A stretch of 64,000 nucleotides of DNA from Chitinophagales bacterium (GCA_030832085.1 JAURJU010000059.1:1-64000), one strand, 5' to 3'; positions 42,970 through 52,487 are shown, numbered from the stretch's first letter. The notes: generated by a model not told the origin, from the sequence alone. Translations and numbers: made by a program.

Positions 42970-44067
42970 TCATATCACATTTCGCTTCTTCCCTTTTTCA
43001 AAATCATCGAAAACAAAACTTCCGAGTTTATCGAGTGATGCATAAAAAGCCCTGCCATTGTTGCTTTCGGTGAATGCCCGCACAAAACTCTGCAGATAGG
43101 GGTCGCTGGTAATCATGAATGTGGTGATTTTGATTTTTACTTTCTTGCACTGTGCGGCCAGGTTAAGGCAGCGGTTGGTGATTTTTCTGTCAAGCCCGAA
43201 AGCATTTTTATAATAGTTTTTTCCTTCCTTCAGACAGGTGGGTTTTCCATCCGTGATCATGAAAATCTGCTTGTTGGTATTCTTCCTTCTGCGGAGAATG
43301 TCCATGGCCAGTTCAAGACCAGCCACTGTATTGGTATGGTAAGGTCCGACCTGTAGATAAGGCAGGTCCTTGACTTCAATGGTCCATGCATCATTGCCGA
43401 ACACAACAATATCCAGCGTGTCTTTAGGATATTTTGTTTTGATGAGTTCACTCAAGGCCATGGCCACTTTCTTGGCCGGGGTGATGCGGTCCTCACCATA
43501 CAAGATCATGGAATGTGAAATGTCAATCATCAGCACCGTGGAGGTCTGTGTCTTGAAATCGGCTTCACGGATTTCAAGGTCATCTTCCCGCATGGAAAAA
43601 TTTTCAATGCCGCTGTTGATTTGTGAATTGCGGATAGAACTCACAAAGTCAATCTGGTCAAGCATGTCGCCAAACTGAAAGGGACGGGTTTCCGGATTGG
43701 TCTCGTCACCCTGACCGCTTTTGAAGGTGCTGTGGTTCCCCTTCCTGGCTTTTTTGAGTTTTCCAAATATCTCATCCAGCGAACGTTTTCTGATTCCCTG
43801 TTCCGTCTTTGGCGTGATTTTTATTTCGCCTTTTTCATTGTTGTCATCAATGTATCCTTTCTGCTTCAGGTCTTCAATAAAATCACCAATGCCATACTGT
43901 GGCGTACTGAACTTGTACTCCTTGTCAAGCTCGGTCATCCAGCGCAATGCCTCTTCAGCATCCCCATTGGTATAATCCAACAGCTGCATGAAGATCTCCA
44001 GCATTTTCTCGAAATCCGATTTGCCGTCTTCCCCCTTGGTATATTTTGAAAAATGAAAGCCCTTCAT
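42970..44067 (-). CDS. VWA-domain protein (magnesium-chelatase-D-like)
   Basis: The C-terminal von Willebrand A domain (about 175-345) has the MIDAS metal site: DISHSM (DxSxS), a Thr in HTNTVAGLELA and the ITDGKPT strand. The N-terminal 170 residues are charged and helical, with YGIGDFIEDLKQKGYID and a basic linker, and resemble subunits that pair with MoxR ATPases. It lies just upstream of such an ATPase on the same strand. No membrane segment or signal is present, so it acts in the cytoplasm. The pair could assemble or activate a partner complex; the partner is not visible here. Confidence 0.88.
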   Translation of the reverse strand: MKGFHFSKYTKGEDGKSDFEKMLEIFMQLLDYTNGDAEEALRWMTELDKEYKFSTPQYGIGDFIEDLKQKGYIDDNNEKGEIKITPKTEQGIRKRSLDEIFGKLKKARKGNHSTFKSGQGDETNPETRPFQFGDMLDQIDFVSSIRNSQINSGIENFSMREDDLEIREADFKTQTSTVLMIDISHSMILYGEDRITPAKKVAMALSELIKTKYPKDTLDIVVFGNDAWTIEVKDLPYLQVGPYHTNTVAGLELAMDILRRRKNTNKQIFMITDGKPTCLKEGKNYYKNAFGLDRKITNRCLNLAAQCKKVKIKITTFMITSDPYLQSFVRAFTESNNGRAFYASLDKLGSFVFDDFEKGKKRNVI

Positions 44068-44199
44068 GGTCTCAGGTAAAGATTAAAAGTAGTCAAAATG
44101 AACAACAGAAAACAAACGATTCTGTTCAAAATAAACAGGGAGTCAAACCCAATGCAGCGGAGCAAAATTTCATCCGCATCGGCGGAAGAAAAAAATAAA

Positions 44200-45216
44200 T
44201 CAAAGCAGGTTGACCTCCGGTTCCAATTCAACCCCATATTTCTCCCAGACCGATGCCTGGATGTTGTGCGAAAACGCAAGAATTTCTTTTCCGGTGGCCC
44301 TGCCAAAATTCACCAACACCAGGGATTGTTTTTCATAACAACCAACATTTCCTTCCCGATGGCCCTTCCATCCTGCTGCTTCAATCAACCACCCGGCAGA
44401 CAACTTGAATGCTTCACCAAAAGGAAACGATACGAGATGGGCATCCAATGAACAAATCGCCTCCATCCTTTCTTTGCTGACGACAGGATTTTTGAAAAAA
44501 CTTCCTGCATTGCCCAATTGGACTGGATCCGGGAGCTTTGAACTTCGAATGGAAATCACGGCATTGGATATGTCCCTGATGGAAGCTGATGCTATCCCCA
44601 TCGCCTTCAAGGCCTCATTGATGGCCCCATAACTGCGCTGCAGAACCGGCTTTTTTGAAAGACGAAATACAACACTGGAAATCACAAGTTGCCCTTTTCG
44701 CTGGTGTTTAAAAATACTGGAACGGTATCCAAATTCACATTGATCCCTTGACAATTCAACAAATTCATTCAGGCCCAGGTCCCATGCCCTGACGGAATGC
44801 AAAACATCTTTCAACTCAACCCCATAGGCCCCTATGTTCTGAACAGGAGCGGCACCCACAGTGCCGGGAATCAACGAAAGATTTTCAATGCCGCCCCAAC
44901 CATGGTCGATGCAATGCAAAACAAATTCATGCCAATGGACTCCACTGCCTGCCCTTATCAACACTTCGTCCGCATCTTCGTTGATCAATTCAATTCCACC
45001 AATTTGATTCTTTACAATCAATCCATCAAAATCTTGTGTAAACAAGATGTTGCTTCCGGAGCCAATGACCATTTTTCGTTCATGCTCAAATTGGGCGGAT
45101 GTATAGACTTCCTTCAGGTCATCCTCGGACTTTACTTCAACAAACAGCTTTGCGTTCGCCTCAATACCAAAGCTGTTGTGGGCTTGAAGAGAAATGTTTT
45201 TTTGAAGGGTGATCAT
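44200..45216 (-). CDS. murB: UDP-N-acetylenolpyruvoylglucosamine reductase
   Basis: MurB reduces UDP-GlcNAc-enolpyruvate to UDP-MurNAc with NADPH, the second step of peptidoglycan precursor synthesis. The 338-residue FAD enzyme has HNSFGIEANA, VIGSGSNILFT, LIPGTVGAAPVQNIGAYGVELK (FAD-binding), EFGYRSSIFK with the catalytic Tyr-Arg, QLGNAGSFFKNPV with the Ser proton donor, and SAGWLIEAAGWKG. The insert of type I MurB is present, as in E. coli. It is preceded by the bacillithiol-transferase gene with a 33-base gap on the same strand. Confidence 0.97.
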   Translation of the reverse strand: MITLQKNISLQAHNSFGIEANAKLFVEVKSEDDLKEVYTSAQFEHERKMVIGSGSNILFTQDFDGLIVKNQIGGIELINEDADEVLIRAGSGVHWHEFVLHCIDHGWGGIENLSLIPGTVGAAPVQNIGAYGVELKDVLHSVRAWDLGLNEFVELSRDQCEFGYRSSIFKHQRKGQLVISSVVFRLSKKPVLQRSYGAINEALKAMGIASASIRDISNAVISIRSSKLPDPVQLGNAGSFFKNPVVSKERMEAICSLDAHLVSFPFGEAFKLSAGWLIEAAGWKGHREGNVGCYEKQSLVLVNFGRATGKEILAFSHNIQASVWEKYGVELEPEVNLL

Positions 45217-45249
45217 GGCTTGAAAGGCTTGCTCAAATGAAGTGCTGCA

Positions 45250-45777
45250 TCACCATCCCATTTGTTCGCGAAGATGGGTGATATGCGCAGCATGGTGTTT
45301 TCCATGCCATGCATATATGAGCAGCAACTGCCAGAGCGTAATTTGCCGCTCTTGTTCCGGATGAAAAACAGACCGGTTCCACTCCTCTTCCTTGACGGAC
45401 TTGAGCAATTCATACCACCGGTGGTGCAATGCATGCAAAAGGGTGATGGAAATATTGACAGGAACACTCAACACATCAGCAGTCTCCACCCACTTGTCCT
45501 GGTCATAGGGCTTGATGACGGGCCTGTCTTCCGTCAAGCCCAACTTGAAACGGATAAAGGCATTCATGTGCGAGTCAGCAACATGGTGAACCAATTGATT
45601 CACGGTCCATCCACCCTCCCTGTAGGGCGTTTGCAATTGGGCCTCGTCCAGGTTCAACACTGCATATTCCAGCATCTTTGGAAGAAAGAGAATATCCGCA
45701 AGCCTTGCTTCCTTTTCCTTTTCGGAATATTCAACAAACTGCACTTTACCAATGGGATAACGAAAATCTGTTGTCAT
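45250..45777 (-). CDS. DinB-family bacillithiol transferase (YfiT/BstA-like)
   Basis: The 175-residue protein has the YfiT form of the DinB four-helix bundle: N-terminal YPIGKVQF, GGWTVNQLVHHVADSHMNAF with the first His ligand, and C-terminal YAWHGKHHAAHITHLRE with the His cluster that binds the metal. YfiT/BstA proteins add bacillithiol to electrophiles, such as fosfomycin-like or halogenated compounds. The presence of bshC at 50846-52462 supports that thiol in this organism. No resistance gene is adjacent, so the substrate is unknown. Confidence 0.88.
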   Translation of the reverse strand: MTTDFRYPIGKVQFVEYSEKEKEARLADILFLPKMLEYAVLNLDEAQLQTPYREGGWTVNQLVHHVADSHMNAFIRFKLGLTEDRPVIKPYDQDKWVETADVLSVPVNISITLLHALHHRWYELLKSVKEEEWNRSVFHPEQERQITLWQLLLIYAWHGKHHAAHITHLREQMGW

Positions 45778-45828
45778 GGTGTTGATGGCTTGGTTTAAGA
45801 ATGTTCTCGGGGCAGGTGAGAAATAAAC

Positions 45829-45855
45829 CCTGCTTCAATCTTTTGAAACAGCAGG
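45829..45855 (-). terminator. Terminator of the FKBP gene
   Basis: The outer arms CCTGCT/AGCAGG with inner TCAA/TTGA pairs form a hairpin that on the minus strand is followed by GTTTATTT (45828-45821). It lies 21 bases after the FKBP stop. Confidence 0.6.
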
Positions 45856-45876
45856 CGCTGCCCGTGGCTAAAAAAT

Positions 45877-46650
45877 CTAGCCCTTTACAATCTCTATCAA
45901 CTCGACTTCAAAAATCAACAAAGCTCCACCAGGAATCATTTCACCAGAACCCTGCTCGCCATATGCGAGGTGATAGGGAATATAGAATTTGTACTTTGAT
46001 CCTACACCCATCAGTTGAACGCCTTCTGTCCAACCCCTGATCACCTGGTTCAGCGGGAACTGTGTGGGCTCTCCCCTGTCTTTTGAGCTGTCAAATTTCT
46101 TGCCGTTCAACAAAAAACCTTCGTAGTGCACCTTGACCGCATTGGTGTCGACAGGCTTTGCGCCAGTGCCTTCGACCAAAACCTCATACTGAAGACCGCT
46201 TGCAGTCTGCTTGATGCCAGGCTTCTTTGCATTTTCAGCCAAAAACTTGATGCCCTCATCGATGTTGGGCTGTATCTTTTTACGCACATTTTTTTGCATT
46301 GCTGTACGCACAATCATGTCGCACTGCTCGGGTGTAAAAATGGCCTTCCCTTTCAATGCATCCGCAAATCCTGCTGCAAGCACGGAGGGATTGATTTTTT
46401 CGATACCCTGCGACTTGAAAAAATTTCCATCCAACACACCAATTGAATAGCTCATGGAATCATCAGCATTTTTAAAAACCAAACTGGGCTTTGCAGTCGC
46501 ACTTGCCTTTGCTGCAGGCTTCGCTGTGGTTGCTGCCTTCGGAGCCGCGGCAGCAGCAGGTTTCACAGCAGCTTTTGGTGCTGTTTTTGTTTGTGCTGCA
46601 ACAAATAAACATGTTGTCAAGGATAGGAATACAAAAAATAATTTCTTCAT
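45877..46650 (-). CDS. FKBP-type peptidyl-prolyl isomerase, exported
   Basis: The 257-residue protein begins with a signal peptide (MKKLFFVFLSLTTCLFVAAQ). An Ala/Lys/Pro-rich linker of about 40 residues follows, then an FKBP_N dimerisation domain (DSMSYSIGVLDGNFFKSQ to about residue 150) and a C-terminal FKBP domain with VKVHYEGFLLNGKKFDSS, VIRGWTEGVQLM, YKFYIPYHLAYGEQG and PGGALLIFEVELIEI. It is a FkpA/Mip-like periplasmic folding helper. The start at 46650 lies 18 bases after a TATTTTTG box at 46669-46676, which rules out the longer form. Confidence 0.95.
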   Translation of the reverse strand: MKKLFFVFLSLTTCLFVAAQTKTAPKAAVKPAAAAAPKAATTAKPAAKASATAKPSLVFKNADDSMSYSIGVLDGNFFKSQGIEKINPSVLAAGFADALKGKAIFTPEQCDMIVRTAMQKNVRKKIQPNIDEGIKFLAENAKKPGIKQTASGLQYEVLVEGTGAKPVDTNAVKVHYEGFLLNGKKFDSSKDRGEPTQFPLNQVIRGWTEGVQLMGVGSKYKFYIPYHLAYGEQGSGEMIPGGALLIFEVELIEIVKG

Positions 46651-46668
46651 GGTGGTAAATATGAAATT

Positions 46669-46676
46669 CAAAAATA
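46669..46676 (-). promoter_or_regulatory. -7 box (TATTTTTG) of the FKBP gene
   Basis: This is an exact TAnnTTTG match on the minus strand, 18 bases before the ATG at 46650. Confidence 0.55.
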
Positions 46677-46698
46677 CTGATTTAATGTCAACCCGAAA

Positions 46699-47448
46699 TC
46701 AATCTTCCCGAAGGGTATGTCCGGTCATTTGAATGAAGACATCTTCAAGGTTTGCGCCCTTGGATTCCTTCTTTTTCTCAAAGCCACTTTCCAGCAATTG
46801 ATCAATCAGGCGGTCAGGATGGTCGAGTGAAATGATGCGGCCCGCATCCATGATGGCCACGCGATCGCAGAGGTACTCCGCCTCGTCCATATAATGTGTA
46901 GTAATGATGACAGTGGTCCCCAAAGCACGGATGTTCTTGATCAAATCCCAAAGGTTCCTTCTAGCCTGCGGATCAAGCCCTGTGGTAGGCTCATCCAGGA
47001 AAATGATCCTGGGCGCATTGATCAATGTGGTCGCAATGGAAAACCTTTGTTTCTGGCCGCCACTGAGGGATTTGTACAGGGATTTCGCCTTGTCTTCAAG
47101 GTTCACTTTTGAAAGCAGCGCCATCGGATCCACTTTGCGGTTGTAGAGCCCTCCAAACAATTCAAGCAGTTCAATCAACTTCAATCCAGGATAAAATCCT
47201 GAGGTCTGCAATTGAACGCCAATGATTTTTTTGATTTCATCCGGATCCTTGTCGAGGTCGAATCCAGCGATATTGACTTCCCCTGAAGATTTCAACCGCA
47301 GTGTTTCCATGATCTCAAGGGTGGTGGATTTTCCGGCACCATTCGGACCTAGGAGTCCAAATATCTCTCCCTCGTGCACATCAAAACTGATGCCCTTGAC
47401 TGCTTCAAAACTCCCGTAAGATTTTTTGAGGTTGTTTACCTTGATCAT
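46699..47448 (-). CDS. ABC transporter ATP-binding protein without a neighbouring permease
   Basis: This is a single ABC ATPase of 249 residues: Walker A LLGPNGAGKST, Q-loop IGVQLQTSGFY, signature SLSGGQKQRFSIA, Walker B RIIFLDEPTTGLD and the switch H in VIITTHYMDEAE. A C-terminal extension (ESKGANLEDVFIQMTGH) matches the DrrA/CcmA-like exporter group that works with ABC-2 permeases. The genes on either side are a transpeptidase and an FKBP, so no permease gene is in place. The cargo cannot be inferred. Confidence 0.93.
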   Translation of the reverse strand: MIKVNNLKKSYGSFEAVKGISFDVHEGEIFGLLGPNGAGKSTTLEIMETLRLKSSGEVNIAGFDLDKDPDEIKKIIGVQLQTSGFYPGLKLIELLELFGGLYNRKVDPMALLSKVNLEDKAKSLYKSLSGGQKQRFSIATTLINAPRIIFLDEPTTGLDPQARRNLWDLIKNIRALGTTVIITTHYMDEAEYLCDRVAIMDAGRIISLDHPDRLIDQLLESGFEKKKESKGANLEDVFIQMTGHTLRED

Positions 47449-47493
47449 GTTGATACTGTGCTTGATTTAATGAGGCTCAATTTACATTAACGT

Positions 47494-48273
47494 TCAATAA
47501 AATACATATTCCCCTTTGGGTGAAACCGCTACCACAGGCAGTTTCCTGTGATCTTCAAAAAAATCATATACCCGCCTGAGGTTGGCTTCAAAACTTTTCA
47601 GCGAAGGATCCGCAGTGTATATTTTCTCAAGATAGTCGGCGCTTTTCTCATCCCTGTACTTTGCAGGAAAAATATGGACCGGGATGAACTCTTGACCGGC
47701 CGCCTTTGCATATGCAGAGAGTATATAGAGTTCTTCAATTTGTGGATCTGTGATGGGAATGCATCCCACCGTTACGCAACTGCCATGGATATAGATTTCA
47801 CCGCCAGGCCGCATCGAGTCGGCCAGGAGCTTGTCTGAAGGATTGGGATAGTTCAACCCCAACGACAGGTGATACATGCTGTTGGCATTGAACTCATTGA
47901 TGTAATAAAACCCTTCCGGCACCTGGTAATCGCCTTCCATGCGCTTAGGGCCGACCGTCCCCGCCAGGGCACAGATCCGATACGATTTGAAGAGAGTGAA
48001 GGTGTCTGAGAGCCTGTTTTTCACCCAAACCTGCAAATCACTGTTGAACTTGAAGGAACGGATGTAGATATAATTCATGGGCCAGGCCAGCTTTTTGGCG
48101 GCAAACTGCTTTTTCAGCGTGTCTTCGCGGTTGGCAAATGCCTTTGAAACGCGGGAAAATGACTTTTGGTATTCAACAAAAGAACTTTGTGCCCTACCCG
48201 AAAAGGAATTGAAAATCACTTGAAATGCAAGCAAAAAGACAATATTGCTGAACTTCATGGCATTGAATTTCAT
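47494..48273 (-). CDS. L,D-transpeptidase (YkuD family)
   Basis: It would cross-link peptidoglycan stem peptides or anchor proteins, using a Cys nucleophile. The 259-residue protein has a hydrophobic signal segment (FSNIVFLLAFQVIFNSFSG) and the YkuD catalytic signature IYIHGSCVTVGCIPITD, with His and Cys, preceded by GDYQVPEGFYYINEF. The start at 48273 lies seven bases after a TAATTTTG box; a second Met at 48258 is also possible. The PG-binding domain seen in longer members is missing. The protein is likely periplasmic. Confidence 0.92.
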   Translation of the reverse strand: MKFNAMKFSNIVFLLAFQVIFNSFSGRAQSSFVEYQKSFSRVSKAFANREDTLKKQFAAKKLAWPMNYIYIRSFKFNSDLQVWVKNRLSDTFTLFKSYRICALAGTVGPKRMEGDYQVPEGFYYINEFNANSMYHLSLGLNYPNPSDKLLADSMRPGGEIYIHGSCVTVGCIPITDPQIEELYILSAYAKAAGQEFIPVHIFPAKYRDEKSADYLEKIYTADPSLKSFEANLRRVYDFFEDHRKLPVVAVSPKGEYVFY

Positions 48274-48280
48274 GTCCCTG

Positions 48281-48288
48281 CAAAATTA
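48281..48288 (-). promoter_or_regulatory. -7 box (TAATTTTG) of the L,D-transpeptidase gene
   Basis: This is an exact TAnnTTTG match on the minus strand, seven bases before the ATG at 48273. It implies a leader of only a few bases. Confidence 0.5.
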
Positions 48289-48330
48289 ATGGTTTTGAAT
48301 TAGCGATAAGTTAAAGATATTTGCATTCAT

Positions 48331-49464
48331 ATGATCAAAGCCGGTATTTTGGGAGGAGGCCAGCTCGGAAGAATGCTGTTGCAGGAAGCGGCCAACTACC
48401 CTGTAGAGGTTACTGTAATGGAAAAGGATCCGACTTGTCCTGCTGCGAAACTTTGTCACCATTTCATCCAGGGAGACATCACCAATTACGGTGATGTAAT
48501 CAGGTTTGGTGAAGGACTCGATGTCATCACAATCGAAATTGAAAATGTAAATATTGAAGCGCTGTTTGAGCTTGAAAACAGGGGCTGCCGCATCATCCCG
48601 AAACCGGCAGTGCTTCAGACCATAAAAAACAAAATCCTTCAAAAAGAATTTTACAGCCGCAACGAAATTCCTACTGCAGCATACAAGGTTTTGCAGAGCC
48701 AGGAGGAATTGAGGCAAAACATTGATTTTCTTCCGGCCGTGCACAAACTTGCAACCGGCGGATACGATGGAAAAGGTGTGCAAATCCTAAAGTCAGCAGA
48801 TGAGGTTTCATTGGGATTCGACGCAGCTTCGGTGCTGGAAAAAATGATTTCCATCGACAAAGAGATTGCCATCACGGTTGCTGTTGCGGCCAATGGAAAA
48901 ACTGCCATCTACCCTGCGGTTGAAATGTTTTTTGATCCGGTCTTGAACCTTCTCGACCTTCAACTTTGTCCGGCAGGGATTCCTCAAAAAACACTGTGGA
49001 AGGCCGAGGCCATGGCAATGAGCGTTGCAAGAAACTTGGGCTCGCCTGGCATTTTTGCAATCGAAATGTTTGTTGACAGGGATGGCAATGTTTGGGTAAA
49101 CGAAACGGCTCCAAGGGTTCACAATTCAGGTCACCATACGATTGAAGCGCACTTCAGCTCGCAGTTTGACATGCTTTGGAGAATCATGCTGGATTATCCC
49201 TTGGGAAATACCAACATGATCATGTCGTCCATGATGGTCAACCTGCTCGGCGCTGAAGGCTTTGCAGGAAAGACGCGGTATGAGGGGTTGGAAGAAGTGC
49301 TCTCGATTCCGGATGTTTTTGTTCACCTCTATGGAAAAACAGAAACCAAACCGGGAAGAAAAATGGGGCATGCCACCATCATCAGCAATGAAAAACAAGA
49401 ACTGATCCACCAGGCAAACAGGATAAAATCTGCACTGAAGATCAAAGGCGATAAAACCATCTAA
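48331..49464 (+). CDS. purK: N5-carboxyaminoimidazole ribonucleotide synthase
   Basis: PurK converts AIR, ATP and bicarbonate into N5-CAIR in purine synthesis. The 377-residue ATP-grasp protein has [17 protein letters not shown] at the N-terminus, [14 protein letters not shown], the ATP site [48 protein letters not shown], and [18 protein letters not shown] near the end. A near-consensus GATATTTG box lies seven bases before the ATG. It is the first gene of purK-purE-deoC. Confidence 0.97.
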   Translation: MIKAGILGGGQLGRMLLQEAANYPVEVTVMEKDPTCPAAKLCHHFIQGDITNYGDVIRFGEGLDVITIEIENVNIEALFELENRGCRIIPKPAVLQTIKNKILQKEFYSRNEIPTAAYKVLQSQEELRQNIDFLPAVHKLATGGYDGKGVQILKSADEVSLGFDAASVLEKMISIDKEIAITVAVAANGKTAIYPAVEMFFDPVLNLLDLQLCPAGIPQKTLWKAEAMAMSVARNLGSPGIFAIEMFVDRDGNVWVNETAPRVHNSGHHTIEAHFSSQFDMLWRIMLDYPLGNTNMIMSSMMVNLLGAEGFAGKTRYEGLEEVLSIPDVFVHLYGKTETKPGRKMGHATIISNEKQELIHQANRIKSALKIKGDKTI

Positions 49465-49474
49465 AACCATTCAC

Positions 49475-50017
49475 ATGGCTGCAAGCAAGGCTCCACTCAA
49501 AAAGAAACCAATCGTTAGCATCATCATGGGAAGTGACAGTGACCTTCCTGTCATGGTTGCTGCCGCAGACCAGTTGAATGAATTTGGTATTCCATTTGAG
49601 CTCACGGTTGTTTCTGCCCACAGGACACCCGAACGCTTGGTGAAGTTTGCGTCTACAGCATCCAAAAGAGGAATCAAGGTCATCATAGCAGGTGCCGGGG
49701 GAGCAGCACACCTGCCGGGCATGGTTGCTTCCATCACCACATTGCCGGTGATTGGGGTTCCCATCAAATCGTCCAACTCCATTGATGGATGGGATTCGGT
49801 GCTCTCCATTCTTCAAATGCCCAACGGTATTCCTGTAGCCACAGTTGCACTCAATGGTGCCAAGAATGCCGGTATCCTTGCGGCTTCCATGCTTTCCATC
49901 AACAGCAAACCTTTGGAAAAGAAACTCGTCGCCTTCAAAACCAAAATGAAGAACGAAGTGGGAAAAAAAATAAAGGGGCTGAAGCAAAAAGGATTTGAAA
50001 ATACATTCGACCAATAA
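49475..50017 (+). CDS. purE: N5-carboxyaminoimidazole ribonucleotide mutase (class I PurE)
   Basis: PurE moves the carboxylate of N5-CAIR to C4 and so completes the step begun by PurK, whose gene ends ten bases upstream. The 180-residue protein has [27 protein letters not shown] with the key His, [14 protein letters not shown] and [19 protein letters not shown]. The presence of PurK confirms the class I mutase. A Lys-rich C-terminal tail of about 20 residues exceeds the usual end. The last stop base is also the first base of the deoC ATG. Confidence 0.97.
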   Translation: MAASKAPLKKKPIVSIIMGSDSDLPVMVAAADQLNEFGIPFELTVVSAHRTPERLVKFASTASKRGIKVIIAGAGGAAHLPGMVASITTLPVIGVPIKSSNSIDGWDSVLSILQMPNGIPVATVALNGAKNAGILAASMLSINSKPLEKKLVAFKTKMKNEVGKKIKGLKQKGFENTFDQ

Positions 50018-50691
50018 TGGACCTCGCAAAATACATTGACCATGCTGTGCTTCATCCTACCGCAACGGACAAGGACCTTGAGAAAGGTTGTGCGGTTGCG
50101 CTGAAGTATGGTACAGCCACTGTTTGCGTCAAACCTTGTGCAGTTGCCCGCGCAGCAGAGCTGCTCAAAGGATCGGGGGTCGGTGTCTGCACGGTGATTG
50201 GTTTCCCGCATGGTGGAAACACGACAGACATCAAAGTAATTGAGACCATCGAAGCCTGCAGAAACGGGGCCACAGAAATTGACATGGTGGTCAACATCGG
50301 CAAGGTCATTGGCGGCCAATGGGATGAGGTGGAAAACGAGATTGCCCAAGTGATGGATGCTGCCATGGAGCACAATGCCATCCTCAAGGTGATTTTTGAA
50401 AATGATTACCTCAACGAAGCACAAATAATACAATTGTGCAAGATCTGTTCAGGCTTGCACGTGGCCTTTGTAAAAACATCCACCGGATTCGGATACGTGA
50501 AGCAGAAGGATGGGAAATTTCTCGCAAAAGGCGCTACCCTGGAAGACCTGAAATTGATGCGCGCCAACTGTCCTCCCGAAATTCAAATCAAAGCCTCCGG
50601 CGGAATACGCAACCGCGAAGACATGATGGCCGCCATTGAGGCAGGGGCTACAAGGATTGGGATGTCGGGGACGGAGGGGGTTTTTGGGTAA
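50017..50691 (+). CDS. deoC: Deoxyribose-phosphate aldolase
   Basis: DeoC splits 2-deoxyribose-5-phosphate into glyceraldehyde-3-phosphate and acetaldehyde in nucleoside catabolism. The 224-residue TIM barrel has IDHAVLHPTATDKDLEKGC, VIGFPHGGNTTDIK, EIDMVVNIGKV, the Schiff-base Lys in VAFVKTSTGFG and IKASGGIRNREDMMAAI. The start overlaps the purE stop (TAATG), so the two genes are coupled, although one belongs to purine synthesis and the other to deoxynucleoside breakdown. The stop is followed by heptamer array C. Confidence 0.96.
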   Translation: MDLAKYIDHAVLHPTATDKDLEKGCAVALKYGTATVCVKPCAVARAAELLKGSGVGVCTVIGFPHGGNTTDIKVIETIEACRNGATEIDMVVNIGKVIGGQWDEVENEIAQVMDAAMEHNAILKVIFENDYLNEAQIIQLCKICSGLHVAFVKTSTGFGYVKQKDGKFLAKGATLEDLKLMRANCPPEIQIKASGGIRNREDMMAAIEAGATRIGMSGTEGVFG

Positions 50692-50838
50692 GGGACGAGG
50701 GGGGATGGAAAAGGGACGAGGGACAGGGGGTGAGGGATGAGGGCTCAAGGGACGAGGGACAGGGGACGAGGGACGAGGGGGAACAGCCGGTTCAAGGGAT
50801 GAGGGCTCAAGGGATGAGGGACGAGGGATGGGGGGATG
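50692..50838. repeat. G-rich heptamer array C
   Basis: Units GGGACGA, GGGATGA and GGGACAG, with the phrase GAGGGCTCAAGGGA repeated, surround one GGGGGAACAGCCGG core near 50784-50798. All lie in the same direction. The array fills the space between the convergent deoC and bshC genes. Confidence 0.9.
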
Positions 50839-50845
50839 TCCGTTC

Positions 50846-52462
50846 TTAATTTTTTTCGTTTTCGAAAATGATGACTCCGAATTGTTGCTGGAGGGTCAAC
50901 GAATGTTTCAGGATGGTTGAAATGAATGAGGGGCCGTATTGTGCGTAGTAGGGCATGAAATTATCGACGCGTTCTTGGAGGGAATTGTTGGGAAACAATT
51001 CTGCTTTCAGTTTCCAGATGCGTTGGAGCTGAATGGATTGTTTTTTGCGTTCTGCCTTCAACATTTTCTTTTCCAGTATTTCCAGCTTTTTCAAGTGGTC
51101 CACTTCCAACGAATGCACATGCTGCACAAGGGTTTTGTCGATTTCGGCTGCCCGCCTTCTCAAATGATTGAACAACGCACGGCTTTCCTTTTCTTCAGTC
51201 TTCAATGACATTTCAATACCAGCCCAGCGTTGCACCAATGCGTTGGCCAGGGAAGTTTCTTCCTTGAAAAGGTCTGCATCCTGGATGTCCAATTCTTTCA
51301 TCTTGTGCGCATGGTTGGCATCCATGATGGTAAAGCTGTTGCGCAAAACCAGCATTGGAAAAGGAACCTGGTATGCAGCAAAAAGGTCTTTCAACTGCAT
51401 CCAATACGCCACCTCAGATCCTCCACCCACGAAAAGAACATTGGGAAGAATGGTTTCCTGGTAGATACCCCGCAGGATCACGTTGGGGCTGAACCTTTCA
51501 GGATGGTTGTTGAGCTCTTCAAGGATTTCTGGTTCCGTGAAACGGATGATGGTATCGTCCACCGTATAGAGGTTTCCTCTTTTGTCAATCCTGTTCCGTA
51601 TTCCATCCCGCAGGTAAAATAAATTGACAGGCCTTGGGTTCACCTGAAGCTTGTATTGCGCTTCCAATTGCATGTTGGTTTTTGCAACCAACGCCTGTGC
51701 GGTATTCTGCAAAAGATCGTCCTTGAAAATGGATTTCATTTTTTCCTTGAGCACAGCATTGTCGGGCTGCAACACCAACAATCCATGGTCACGGAACAAT
51801 GCGTTGAGGAGCATGAAAGTTCCCTGTGCCATGTCATTCCCCTTTGCATATGCCTTTCTGAGGATGGAAACCAGTTCCTTTGCATGGGGAAGGTGCGACA
51901 GTTCTGCTTCGACCACGTTGATCAAGTCCTGAACACCCTGGTCTGCCTGCATTCTTCCTACAGCGCCCGTCTGGCTGGTGTTCCAGCGGTATTTTTTCTG
52001 GTGAAGGTTGAAGGCCGACAATTCATCAAGGTCATTGTCTTCGCTTCCGATATAAAAAACCGGAACAAATTTGCAGTCGGGAAAAATTTCAGAAAAATAT
52101 TTCGACAAGGCGATGACATGCGCCGTCTTGTAAATGAAATACAGGTAACCGGAAAAAATATTGGGCTGGTGTGCCGTGCAAATGGTGAAGGTATTTTCGG
52201 CTGCGAGCAAACCAATGTTCTCATTTTGCAATGACGATGCACCAACATTTGAATAGGCTTCCCTGAAAACATCCTGTATGCTGCCCCTGTCTGTGGGAAA
52301 TTTTCTTCTGGCTTCAATCGCAGACAACATGCCCGCTTTGTTGACAGGATGCTGATAAAATTGCCGGATGAATGCTCCATCGTCCAGATAGTCGGAAATC
52401 AACCGAGAAAACATTCCGGTATCCTTGTAGTCAATGTATCTGCAAGAGGTTTCCAATGGCAA
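50846..52462 (-). CDS. bshC: Bacillithiol biosynthesis cysteine-adding enzyme BshC
   Basis: BshC joins cysteine to glucosaminyl-malate, the last step of bacillithiol synthesis. The 538-residue protein has the family's N-terminal IDYKDTGMFSRLISDYLDD, the TAHQPNIFSGYLYFIYKTAHVI segment (HQP motif), VPVFYIGSEDNDLDELS (the HIGH-like region) and PNVLFVGGGSEVAYWMQL. A long coiled coil lies at about 430-500. The bacillithiol-transferase-like gene at 45250-45777 fits. The bshA and bshB genes are not in the window. It is convergent with deoC across heptamer array C. Confidence 0.95.
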   Translation of the reverse strand: MPLETSCRYIDYKDTGMFSRLISDYLDDGAFIRQFYQHPVNKAGMLSAIEARRKFPTDRGSIQDVFREAYSNVGASSLQNENIGLLAAENTFTICTAHQPNIFSGYLYFIYKTAHVIALSKYFSEIFPDCKFVPVFYIGSEDNDLDELSAFNLHQKKYRWNTSQTGAVGRMQADQGVQDLINVVEAELSHLPHAKELVSILRKAYAKGNDMAQGTFMLLNALFRDHGLLVLQPDNAVLKEKMKSIFKDDLLQNTAQALVAKTNMQLEAQYKLQVNPRPVNLFYLRDGIRNRIDKRGNLYTVDDTIIRFTEPEILEELNNHPERFSPNVILRGIYQETILPNVLFVGGGSEVAYWMQLKDLFAAYQVPFPMLVLRNSFTIMDANHAHKMKELDIQDADLFKEETSLANALVQRWAGIEMSLKTEEKESRALFNHLRRRAAEIDKTLVQHVHSLEVDHLKKLEILEKKMLKAERKKQSIQLQRIWKLKAELFPNNSLQERVDNFMPYYAQYGPSFISTILKHSLTLQQQFGVIIFENEKN

Positions 52463-52487
52463 TGGTATGAATATTGTTCTTTAGCGG

